From Azoarcus_F sp048158365 (GTDB lineage: Bacteria; Pseudomonadota; Gammaproteobacteria; Burkholderiales; Rhodocyclaceae), in the NCBI GenBank assembly GCA_048158365.1, contig JBLLNL010000003.1: a DNA stretch of 64,000 bases. The stretch is one strand, 5' to 3'. Of the stretch, positions 8,317 through 14,889 are shown in pieces. The notes under the pieces are model-generated. The model searched no databases. It saw only the letters and a program-made list of their open reading frames with translations, and was not told the DNA's origin. Positions within the stretch are counted from its first letter, which is position 1. Each line of letters begins with the position of its first letter. Both the position numbers and the translations under genes were made by a program.

Positions 8317-9532
8317 GATGGACGATTTCATAGTGGTGGACGTCGATCGAGCCGGTTTCGAACCCTGCCTCGCAATACGACAGATACATGCGCCACATGC
8401 GGATGAAACGCTCGGAGAAACCCTGCGCCCGGACCGCAGGAAGGCAAGCAATGAAGTTCCGGTGCCAGTGCGCGAGGGTCCGCGCATAGTCCCGTCCGAA
8501 CGCGAAGTCGCCCGCCAGCGACAATCCGGCAGCGTCGACCTGCTTGCCGATCTCGGCCGGCGACGGCAGCATGCCGCCCGGAAACACGTAGCGCTGGATG
8601 AAATCGGTACCTCGACGATAGCGATGGAACAGATCATCGTCGATCGTGATCGCCTGGATCACGCAGCGCCCACCGGGTCTGAGCAGATCCGCGATGCGTT
8701 CGAAGTACACCGGCCAGAACCGCTCACCGACCGCCTCGATCATCTCGATCGACACGATATGGTCGTACTGGCCCCGCACGTCGCGATAGTCGCACAGCTC
8801 GAAGCTGGCCCGATCCGCGAAGCCGCCGCGCTCCGCGCGCGCCTGCGCGTATGCGAGCTGAGCCGGCGACAGCGTCACCCCCAGCACCCGGCAACCGAAC
8901 TCGGTTGCCGCAACCTCCGCGAATGCGCCCCAGCCGCAGCCGATCTCAAGGATCAGCTGGCCGGGACGTGCATCCAGGCGCTCCAGGATGCGGCGGTACT
9001 TGCGCAACTGGGCGGCCTCGAGCGCCTCGTCCGGCGACGCGAACACCGCGGCCGAATACGTCATGCCCGGGTCCAGCCACAGCGTGTAGAAATCGTTGCC
9101 GAGATCGTAGTGCGCCTCGATGTTGCGCCTGGCGCCGCTGCGGGTATTGGCCCGCAGCAGGTGCCACAGCCTGTGCCCGGCCAGCCGGATGAAGCGGCCG
9201 TACACCGCCCGTCCGAGCACGTCGCGATTGCGTGCCAGCAGGCTCAGCACCGCAGTCGGATCGTCGCTGTCCCAGGCCTCGTCCATCCACGCCTCGGCCA
9301 GGCCGATGTCGCCGGTGGCCAGAGCCAGGTCGAACACGTTCAGATCGCGGACGCGCCAGTGCGCCACCAGCGGACCATGCCCGACCCGGATCCGCTGCCC
9401 GTCCGGAAGCTCGATCGCCAGCGCACCCCCCTGCAGGCAGTCGAGCAGTTCGAGCCCCAGACGCGCGCTGCGGGGTAGCGTAGCCAGCTGGCGCGGACAA
9501 AAGCGCGGCAGGGCCTGTTCGATGATGTTCAT
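8309..9532 (-). CDS. cyclopropane-synthase-like SAM-dependent fatty acid methyltransferase
   Basis: A 407-residue member of the cyclopropane-fatty-acid synthase family. It carries the SAM-binding motif LEIGCGWG (residues 195-202), the EAHYDLGNDFY signature (139-149) and a conserved Glu in SIEMIEAVG. Compared from memory with E. coli Cfa, two bicarbonate-site residues look replaced: the Cys of YSCAY is Ala here (YSAAV) and the His after the sheet is Gln (VIQAI), while Tyr in RDYARTL is kept. This favours a methyltransferase making methylated or furan-precursor acyl chains (UfaM-like) over classical cyclopropanation. It overlaps DUF1365 by four bases. Confidence 0.88.
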   Translation of the reverse strand: MNIIEQALPRFCPRQLATLPRSARLGLELLDCLQGGALAIELPDGQRIRVGHGPLVAHWRVRDLNVFDLALATGDIGLAEAWMDEAWDSDDPTAVLSLLARNRDVLGRAVYGRFIRLAGHRLWHLLRANTRSGARRNIEAHYDLGNDFYTLWLDPGMTYSAAVFASPDEALEAAQLRKYRRILERLDARPGQLILEIGCGWGAFAEVAATEFGCRVLGVTLSPAQLAYAQARAERGGFADRASFELCDYRDVRGQYDHIVSIEMIEAVGERFWPVYFERIADLLRPGGRCVIQAITIDDDLFHRYRRGTDFIQRYVFPGGMLPSPAEIGKQVDAAGLSLAGDFAFGRDYARTLAHWHRNFIACLPAVRAQGFSERFIRMWRMYLSYCEAGFETGSIDVHHYEIVHRG

Positions 9533-10311
9533 GTCGTCGTTTCCTCGAGAGGGGGCGGTGGTTTGCGATAGAAACGCACCTTTTTGAGCCACAGGCGCAA
9601 CGCCTGCCAGTGAATTCGGGCCACCACGCCCAGGGTCATCAGCGGAAAGCGCAGCAGCCAGCGCATCATCGCGCGCCCGTTCAGCGCCTCGGCACGTCCG
9701 CCCACGCGCGTGCCGAGCTGCTTGACGCCGTCGCTGAAGTAGTCGATCGCGACCGCATGAAACTCGGCCCGGCGCTCGATACGGAAGCGGTACTCACCCG
9801 CCACCGGAAAGAACGGCGACACATGGAAGACCTTGCGCGCGGCCAGTTGTTCTCCGTTCGCGATCGGGCGCAGATCCGGGTGGTGAATCAGGTAGTTGTG
9901 CCGTTCGCCGAAGGTGTTGTTGACCTCGGCGAGCACGACCCGCAGAAGCCCGCCACGGTCATGGCAGAACCAGAAACTGACCGGATTGAACACGAAACCG
10001 AAAAGTCTCGGCATCGCCTGCAGCATGACCTCACCGTCCGCGACCTCGGCCAGCCCATGCTGCGCGAGGCGCGCGCGAATCCACGCCAGCAGCGGAGAAC
10101 CGTCGCGCGGGCCGTGGTCCCGGGTGCGGAAGGCGAAGATGCCGGGACCATCGATACCGAGCAGCGGCACCGACAGCTCATGAAGCCGGGACAATGGCAG
10201 GCGCAGGAACGCGAGCGGATAGACGAAGCGGTTGGTCGCCCCGACGTGACGCTCATGGGTCACGGCGCCGAAGCACACGGACGCGTCCAGCGGCTGCACG
10301 ATGGCGTTCAT
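9529..10311 (-). CDS. DUF1365 family protein
   Basis: A 260-residue DUF1365 protein: it opens with FGAVTHERHVGATNRFVYPL, then has PRLFGFVFNPVSFWFCHD near residues 102-119, EVNNTFGERHNYL and KVFHVSPFF, all hallmarks of the family. DUF1365 genes are nearly always adjacent to an FAD/NAD-binding oxidoreductase and a cfa-like methyltransferase, as here, and these sets are induced by light or singlet oxygen in other proteobacteria. The biochemical function is not settled. It overlaps genes on both sides by four bases, showing tight coupling. Confidence 0.92.
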   Translation of the reverse strand: MNAIVQPLDASVCFGAVTHERHVGATNRFVYPLAFLRLPLSRLHELSVPLLGIDGPGIFAFRTRDHGPRDGSPLLAWIRARLAQHGLAEVADGEVMLQAMPRLFGFVFNPVSFWFCHDRGGLLRVVLAEVNNTFGERHNYLIHHPDLRPIANGEQLAARKVFHVSPFFPVAGEYRFRIERRAEFHAVAIDYFSDGVKQLGTRVGGRAEALNGRAMMRWLLRFPLMTLGVVARIHWQALRLWLKKVRFYRKPPPPLEETTT

Positions 10312-11660
10312 GCGACCCGCTCCAGCGGTTCATGACGCCGATGTTCGCGCGCGACGTCATCACGCCACGGAATGCTGCCGCCCAGCCGTTCCACGACGCT
10401 CAGCGCGGACTTGAGCCCATCCTCATGGAAGCCATAACCGGTCCATGCGCCCGCGAACCAGGTCTTGCGCACGCCCTGAATCCGGTGCAGCTGCGCCTGC
10501 GCATCGACCGCGCCCTCGTCGAACACCGGGTGGGCATAATCGAAGGATCGGATCACCTTGTCCGGCGCCGGTTCGCGGAACGGATTCAGCGAAACGATGA
10601 CCGGAGTGTCGACCGGCAGTGGCTGCAGCCGGTTGATCAGATAGCTGACCGACACCGGGCGCGCATCGACATCCCCGCGACCGGCCAGGTAGTTCCACGC
10701 CGACCAGACCGCCTTGCGGCGAGGCAGCAGTGCGGCATCGGTATGAAGCACCGCGCGGTTGGGCTGGTAGCGAACTGCGGAGAGCAGGCGGCGCTCCAGC
10801 ACACTCGCGTCGGACCCGAGGATGGCCAAGGCCTGGTCGCTGTGACAGGCGAAGATGACGTCGTCGAAGCGTTCGGTTCCGCGGACGGACTGGACCCACA
10901 CCCCGGCATCGTCGCGCACCACGCTGTGGACCGGGCTGTTCAAGCGCAGGTCATCCAGGAGCGAGACGATCTTGCGCACATACGCCCGACCGCCACCCTT
11001 CACCGTGAGCCAGCGCGGCCGGTCCAGCACCTGCAGCAGGCCATGGTTGTGGCAGAAACGCACGAAGGTCGAGAGCGGATAGTCGAGCATCGCGCGGGTC
11101 GGGCACGACCAGATCGCGGCGGCCATCGGAAGCAGGTACCAGTCGCTGAAGGCCTTGCCGTAATGATTCGACGCGAGGTAGGCGCCAAGCGGAACGTCCG
11201 GCGCGTCACCTGCGAGCGCCATGCGGGTGGCCTCACGGTTGAATCGCATGATGTCAGACAGCATGCGCCACATCGCGGGTCTGACCAGATTGCTGCGCTG
11301 TGCGAAAACGGTGCCTAGGTCAGACCCCGCCCACTCTACATCGGGCGCGTCGAGACTCACGCCGAACGACATCTCGGACTCGACCCACTTGACCCCGAGC
11401 ACGCCGAACATCGCGCACAGGTTAGGATAGGTCTTGCGGTTGAACACCAGAAAACCGGTATCGACCGGAAACGACCGGCCGTCGACGGTGACGTCGACCG
11501 TATTGGTGTGCCCACCGGCGTACGCGTTGGCCTCAAACACCGTGACCTTCGCGTTGCGCGACAGCAACCAGGCGGCCGACAATCCGGCCACGCCGGCCCC
11601 GATGACCGCGATGCGGCGCGCGCCCCCGTTGGTCAAGCGCTCCAGTTCTCCCAGCTTCAT
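10308..11660 (-). CDS. FAD/NAD-binding amine-oxidase-like oxidoreductase
   Basis: A 450-residue flavoprotein of the NAD(P)-binding/amine-oxidase superfamily. The dinucleotide-binding GAGVAG motif is at residues 21-26, followed by FEANAYAGGHTNTV and FPVDTGFLVFN, typical of the bacterial proteins encoded beside DUF1365. Related flavoproteins act as acyl-chain desaturases in methylated furan fatty acid synthesis in Rhodobacter; a similar role here is inferred from context. It follows folE2 after a 73-base gap with no visible terminator and overlaps DUF1365 by four bases. Family assignment is firm, reaction uncertain. Confidence 0.9.
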   Translation of the reverse strand: MKLGELERLTNGGARRIAVIGAGVAGLSAAWLLSRNAKVTVFEANAYAGGHTNTVDVTVDGRSFPVDTGFLVFNRKTYPNLCAMFGVLGVKWVESEMSFGVSLDAPDVEWAGSDLGTVFAQRSNLVRPAMWRMLSDIMRFNREATRMALAGDAPDVPLGAYLASNHYGKAFSDWYLLPMAAAIWSCPTRAMLDYPLSTFVRFCHNHGLLQVLDRPRWLTVKGGGRAYVRKIVSLLDDLRLNSPVHSVVRDDAGVWVQSVRGTERFDDVIFACHSDQALAILGSDASVLERRLLSAVRYQPNRAVLHTDAALLPRRKAVWSAWNYLAGRGDVDARPVSVSYLINRLQPLPVDTPVIVSLNPFREPAPDKVIRSFDYAHPVFDEGAVDAQAQLHRIQGVRKTWFAGAWTGYGFHEDGLKSALSVVERLGGSIPWRDDVAREHRRHEPLERVA

Positions 11661-11733
11661 GTCGGGTCTCCCGAGGATTCGTCACCGCGACCACCGGTCG
11701 CAAGCCCAAGCGGCGATGGATGCAGCGACGCCA

Positions 11734-12534
11734 TCACGGATTCACGCCCTCGATGAGTGCGTAGGCGGAATGGTTGTGGATCGACTCGAAGTTCTCTGAC
11801 TCGACCACCCAGGATGCGATCCGCGAATCTCCGCCGAGGCGCAGCGCGATGTCCCGAACCAGGTCTTCGACGAACTTGGGGTTGTCGTAGGCGCGCTCGG
11901 TCACCCATTTCTCGTCGGGGCGCTTGAGCAGACCGAACACTTCGCACGAGGCCTCGTCTTCGGCGACCCGGACCAGTTCCTCTATGCTCACATCCTCGCG
12001 CAGCTTCGCGGTGATCGTGATGTGCGAACGCTGATTGTGCGCGCCGTAGTCGGAGATCTTCTTCGAGCAAGGACACAGGCTGGTCACCGGCGCGACGACC
12101 TTCAAGGTCACCTCTGCGTCTGCGTCGGCACTTTTGTCGATCATCAGGGCCGCATCGATATCGAGCAGACTATCCACTCCCGAGACGGGCGCCGCCTTGC
12201 GCAGAAAGTACGGAAATTTCATCTCGATCCGGCCGGCCGAAGATTCCAGGCGCTCGAGCATCTCGACGAACATCACCTGCAGTCCGGACAGTTCGAGCGG
12301 CTCGCGCTCGGCCTCCAGGATCTCGACGAAGCGGGACATGTGCGTTCCCTTGACTTCGGGGGGAAGCGAAACCGTCATCTCCAGCGTTGCCACGGTATGA
12401 CGCACGTCGCCCCACACGCTGCGAAGCGCGATCGGATAGCGTAGTCCGCGCACACCCACGCGCTGGATCGCCAGCGCACGCGTGTCCTCGCTCGCCTGCA
12501 CGTCGGGTAGGAAGATTCGTTCGGGTGCGTTCAT
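11734..12534 (-). CDS. folE2: GTP cyclohydrolase FolE2 (type IB)
   Basis: A 266-residue type IB GTP cyclohydrolase, which converts GTP to 7,8-dihydroneopterin triphosphate at the head of pterin/folate synthesis. Family hallmarks are VKGTHMSRF (61-69), the catalytic Cys region VTSLCPCSKKISDYGAHNQR (150-169) and AYALIEG at the end. It overlaps the stop of the upstream exported-protein gene by four bases and precedes the fatty-acid genes. folE2 also lies in light-inducible clusters of other proteobacteria, where pterin supply for photolyase or cryptochrome cofactors is a proposed reason; no photolyase gene is in this window. Confidence 0.94.
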   Translation of the reverse strand: MNAPERIFLPDVQASEDTRALAIQRVGVRGLRYPIALRSVWGDVRHTVATLEMTVSLPPEVKGTHMSRFVEILEAEREPLELSGLQVMFVEMLERLESSAGRIEMKFPYFLRKAAPVSGVDSLLDIDAALMIDKSADADAEVTLKVVAPVTSLCPCSKKISDYGAHNQRSHITITAKLREDVSIEELVRVAEDEASCEVFGLLKRPDEKWVTERAYDNPKFVEDLVRDIALRLGGDSRIASWVVESENFESIHNHSAYALIEGVNP

Positions 12535-12884
12535 GATTTCTCCTGTTCGGGGCTGGTTCTTTCCGGAATGGAATCGGGGGATGCGCTCGCGCTGTGCAGC
12601 GATTCGGCATCGGTGACGGACAGTCTATCGTTGTTGCACAGGTGCGCATCGCCGCCGGACGAGGCATTCAGTATGAGGCCGGCTCGGTGGATCATCAATT
12701 TGAGCTTCAGCGCCGCATCGACACAACTGTCCTGGACAAAACTGGAATGAGCATCAACATCGGGCGGCGCGGACGCCGTGCTTGCGGCGTGACTCTGGCC
12801 GGCGATCCACAAGGCTGCCGCGGCAATGCCGACGGCGCACATCACAGGGATCACACGTGCTCTGGGAATCGTTAACGTTTTCAT
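12531..12884 (-). CDS. exported protein of unknown function, first gene of the light operon
   Basis: A 117-residue protein I do not recognise. Residues 1-34 form a signal peptide (MKTLTIPRARVIPVM, hydrophobic core, cleavage near QSHA-AS). The mature part is short, polar, Ser/Ala/Asp-rich, with two Cys in SFVQDSCVDAA and DAHLCNND that could form a disulfide; the C-terminus looks disordered. The ATG at 12882-12884 has AGGA eight bases upstream; an in-frame TTG at 12902 would run through the operator palindrome and is rejected. It is the first gene after the light-operon promoter and overlaps folE2 by four bases. Confidence 0.68.
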   Translation of the reverse strand: MKTLTIPRARVIPVMCAVGIAAAALWIAGQSHAASTASAPPDVDAHSSFVQDSCVDAALKLKLMIHRAGLILNASSGGDAHLCNNDRLSVTDAESLHSASASPDSIPERTSPEQEKS

Positions 12885-12889
12885 TTTGT

Positions 12890-12902
12890 TTGTCCTAGAC
12901 AA
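12890..12902. promoter_or_regulatory. candidate CarH/LitR-type operator, box 1
   Basis: Palindrome TTGTC-CTA-GACAA. With flanks it reads GTTTGTCCTAGACAAGT on the plus strand; the same 17-base pattern recurs on the minus strand at box 2. It lies just upstream of the ATG of the exported-protein gene (5' leader of the leftward transcript) and overlaps the predicted -35 of the rightward merR promoter, so occupancy should block both. Assignment to the adjacent MerR-family photoreceptor is inference from position and symmetry. Confidence 0.68.
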
Positions 12903-12924
12903 GTTAAACGTATGGCTCTAAGAT
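12896..12924 (+). promoter_or_regulatory. sigma-70-like promoter of the merR photoreceptor gene (rightward)
   Basis: On the plus strand TAGACA (12896-12901, five of six matches to TTGACA) is separated by 17 bases from TAAGAT (12919-12924). Its -10 overlaps the -10 of the opposing promoter, so the two initiation sites are mutually exclusive. The -35 overlaps operator box 1 and box 2 lies in the leader, which predicts autoregulation. Confidence 0.58.
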
Positions 12925-12948
12925 AGGACCACATTCAACCGATGTCAA
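12920..12948 (-). promoter_or_regulatory. sigma-70-like promoter of the light operon (leftward)
   Basis: On the minus strand a perfect -35 hexamer TTGACA (12948-12943) is followed by a 17-base spacer and a -10 hexamer TATCTT (12925-12920). Predicted start of transcription is near 12912. Operator box 2 lies just upstream of the -35 and box 1 lies in the 5' leader, so the promoter is bracketed by the two palindromes. Confidence 0.66.
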
Positions 12949-12952
12949 CTAC

Positions 12953-12965
12953 TTGTCCAAGACAA
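12953..12965. promoter_or_regulatory. candidate CarH/LitR-type operator, box 2
   Basis: Palindrome TTGTC-CAA-GACAA, the mirror copy of box 1: on the minus strand it reads GTTTGTCTTGGACAAGT. Its centre is 63 bases from that of box 1, about six helical turns, so both would face the same side of the DNA. It ends seven bases before the merR start codon and lies directly upstream of the leftward -35 hexamer. Confidence 0.68.
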
Positions 12966-12972
12966 ACGGATC

Positions 12973-13878
12973 ATGACAGTGCAACCTCTGTTCAACATCG
13001 CCGCGGTCGAACGAGACACCGGGCTTTCCAAGGACACACTCAGAGTGTGGGAGCGCCGCTACGGCTTTCCATCTCCGCTGCGTGACGAGAACGGCGATCG
13101 CGCCTATCCGCCGGAACAGGTGGAGAAATTGCGTCTGATCCGCCGCCTGCTCGACCTGGGCAAACGTCCGTCCAAGGTGGTTGGCGCGTCGACCGAAGAC
13201 CTGCTGCAGGAGATCGAAACCCATCAACCGCCGCATCAGTCGGACAGCGCGGTACCGGAGGAGGATTTCCTGCGGCTGGTCAGACTCCATTCCATCGACG
13301 AACTTCGCTCGACCCTGAGCCAGATGTTGCTCAAGCAGGGGCTGCAGCGCTTCGTATCCGAAACCGTGGATCGGCTCAACGTCGCGATCGGGCAATCCTG
13401 GATGCGGGGAGAACTGGACGTCTCGGAAGAGCACCTGTATTCGGAGCAGTTGCAGAATGTGCTGCGCAACGCAATCGGTTCGCATTCGAATCCAGGATCG
13501 CGCCCGCGCGTGCTGCTGACGACCTTTCCCGAGGAGATGCACGGGCTGGGCCTGCTGATGGCCGAGGCGATGCTGGTGCCGGAAGGTGCGTGCTGCGTTT
13601 CACTCGGCATTCAGACACCGTTGGCCGACATTCGCAGCGCGGCGATCGCCGGCAATTTCGACGTCGTCGCGCTGTCTTTCAGTGGCGCCTATCCGACGCG
13701 CCAGGCGATCGAAGGTCTGAACCAGTTGCGCAGCATGCTGCCGGACGGGGTCGCGCTATGGGCCGGCGGAGCGGCCCTGCTGGGCAAGCAGGCCAGGCTG
13801 GATGGCGTGCGCGTCATCACGTCGCTACCGGATGCTGTGGCCGCACTCGGGGAGTGGCGCGCAGCGCATCAGAGCTGA
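12973..13878 (+). CDS. MerR-family adenosylcobalamin photoreceptor regulator (CarH/LitR type)
   Basis: A 301-residue regulator. Residues 7-75 form a MerR winged-helix DNA-binding domain (NIAAVERDTGLSKDTLRVWERRYGF). Residues about 95-170 match the helical cap of CarH, with W143-x9-E153-H154, the motif that covers the B12 upper face. Residues 178-295 form a cobalamin-binding Rossmann domain with E188-x-H190-x-x-G193, then exactly 41 residues to S235-F-S237, then 27 residues to G265-G266. This is the complete signature of B12-dependent light-sensing repressors, which tetramerise on DNA in the dark and dissociate on illumination. It diverges from the lipid operon and probably represses both directions. 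Confidence 0.92.
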   Translation: MTVQPLFNIAAVERDTGLSKDTLRVWERRYGFPSPLRDENGDRAYPPEQVEKLRLIRRLLDLGKRPSKVVGASTEDLLQEIETHQPPHQSDSAVPEEDFLRLVRLHSIDELRSTLSQMLLKQGLQRFVSETVDRLNVAIGQSWMRGELDVSEEHLYSEQLQNVLRNAIGSHSNPGSRPRVLLTTFPEEMHGLGLLMAEAMLVPEGACCVSLGIQTPLADIRSAAIAGNFDVVALSFSGAYPTRQAIEGLNQLRSMLPDGVALWAGGAALLGKQARLDGVRVITSLPDAVAALGEWRAAHQS

Positions 13879-13936
13879 CCGCCGCGGCCTCCGGACGCTA
13901 CAATGGCTGATTCGTCATCACAGCCCCACGACACGC

Positions 13937-14431
13937 ATGCGTTACGCCGGCCCTGCCTTCGAAGCCAAGATCTGCGACCCGCAGCAGTTGCGCGAGCGCG
14001 CCGCGTCCCTGCCGCGGCCGCTGGTGTTCACCAACGGTTGTTTCGACATCCTGCATCGCGGCCATGTCACGTATCTGGCGCAGGCTCGCGCGCTCGGCGC
14101 GTCGATGGTGGTGGCGCTGAACACCGATGCTTCGGTCAGACGCCTGGGCAAGGGCGAGGATCGGCCGATGAACCCGCTGGAAGACCGTATCGCGGTGATG
14201 GCGGCGCTGGACTGCGTGGATCTGGTGACCTGGTTCGACGAGGACACGCCGCTCGCGCGGATCATCGAGGCACGACCCGAAGTTCTGGTGAAGGGCGGCG
14301 ACTGGCGCTTGGAGCACATCGTCGGCGCGTCCGAAGTGATCGGCTGGGGGGGTTCGGTGCACTCGATCCCGTTCGAGCATGAACGCTCCACGACGCACCT
14401 GATCGAGCGCATTCGACGGCAGCGCGGCTGA
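13937..14431 (+). CDS. rfaE2: heptose 1-phosphate adenylyltransferase RfaE2
   Basis: A 164-residue single-domain adenylyltransferase that converts D-glycero-beta-D-manno-heptose 1-phosphate plus ATP to ADP-heptose for the LPS inner core; it equals the C-terminal half of E. coli HldE. The nucleotidyltransferase signature TNGCFDILHRGHVTYL contains the HxGH motif at residues 40-43. The split form (separate rfaE1 and rfaE2) is normal in betaproteobacteria. The pathway partner gmhB is in this window at 59089. The ATG at 13937 starts 58 bases after the merR stop; cotranscription is possible. Confidence 0.93.
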   Translation: MRYAGPAFEAKICDPQQLRERAASLPRPLVFTNGCFDILHRGHVTYLAQARALGASMVVALNTDASVRRLGKGEDRPMNPLEDRIAVMAALDCVDLVTWFDEDTPLARIIEARPEVLVKGGDWRLEHIVGASEVIGWGGSVHSIPFEHERSTTHLIERIRRQRG

Positions 14432-14475
14432 GCGCGCCACAAGGCGCCGCCACGGCCGGCGAATCGACGACGGCC

Positions 14476-14500
14476 GGCACGCGGGACAGGCCCGCGTGCC
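14476..14500. terminator. hairpin between convergent rfaE2 and the 83-residue gene
   Basis: A 10-bp perfect stem (GGCACGCGGG and CCCGCGTGCC) with a 5-base loop ACAGG sits between two convergent genes. No U-tract follows on either strand, so it is either a weak bidirectional terminator or a transcript 3'-end stabiliser. Confidence 0.5.
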
Positions 14501-14520
14501 GCATCAGCGGCCGGACGCCC

Positions 14521-14772
14521 TCACTCGGCGGTACGCTGCCACGCCGGTATCGTGAACGACTCGTCGAACTGAGGAAACGAACGATCGTGTTCCATCAGCA
14601 GGCGAAGAAGAGTCGAGGCGTTCTCCGGCGCGAACCCGGCACGCGCGCCCCCGCGCGAATCGCTCATCAGCTCGGTCAGCAGGACGCGGCACTCGGCCTT
14701 GCCCCACAACTCGTCGATCCGCCTCAGATGCGGATGCGTGGCGTACAGTCGGGTGGTGTCGGTGTTGGGCAT
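14521..14772 (-). CDS. conserved-looking small protein of unknown function
   Basis: An 83-residue soluble protein (MPNTDTTRLYATHPHLRRID at the start, IPAWQRTAE at the end) that I cannot assign to a family. It is mostly alpha-helical by eye, with no signal peptide or membrane segment. Amino acid use is balanced, unlike the Arg/His-rich shadows on the opposite strand, which supports it being real. It is convergent with rfaE2 and divergent from recQ, with about 110 bases between its start and the recQ start. No function is proposed. Confidence 0.55.
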   Translation of the reverse strand: MPNTDTTRLYATHPHLRRIDELWGKAECRVLLTELMSDSRGGARAGFAPENASTLLRLLMEHDRSFPQFDESFTIPAWQRTAE

Positions 14773-14889
14773 GTTGGAGAGCTCACTGTGGAACTGTCAG
14801 GAACACAAGGACGAGAATATCCACCTTGCCGTCAGACGGGTCAAGTCGCACCCATGCCCGCTGGGCTCGATGCCGGTAGAATGGCGGCG

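Noticed and set aside
12885..12902. TTG start extending the exported protein by six residues
   Set aside because: It would place the start codon inside operator box 1; the ATG at 12884 has a ribosome site.
14587..14889. N-terminal extension of RecQ by about 100 residues
   Set aside because: The extension is antisense to the 83-residue gene and non-homologous; the chosen start gives the usual RecQ length of 609 residues.
14877..14889. Possible leaderless recQ mRNA, with TAGAAT as -10 directly before the ATG at 14890
   Set aside because: No matching -35 hexamer and a single weak hexamer; not enough to support a claim.
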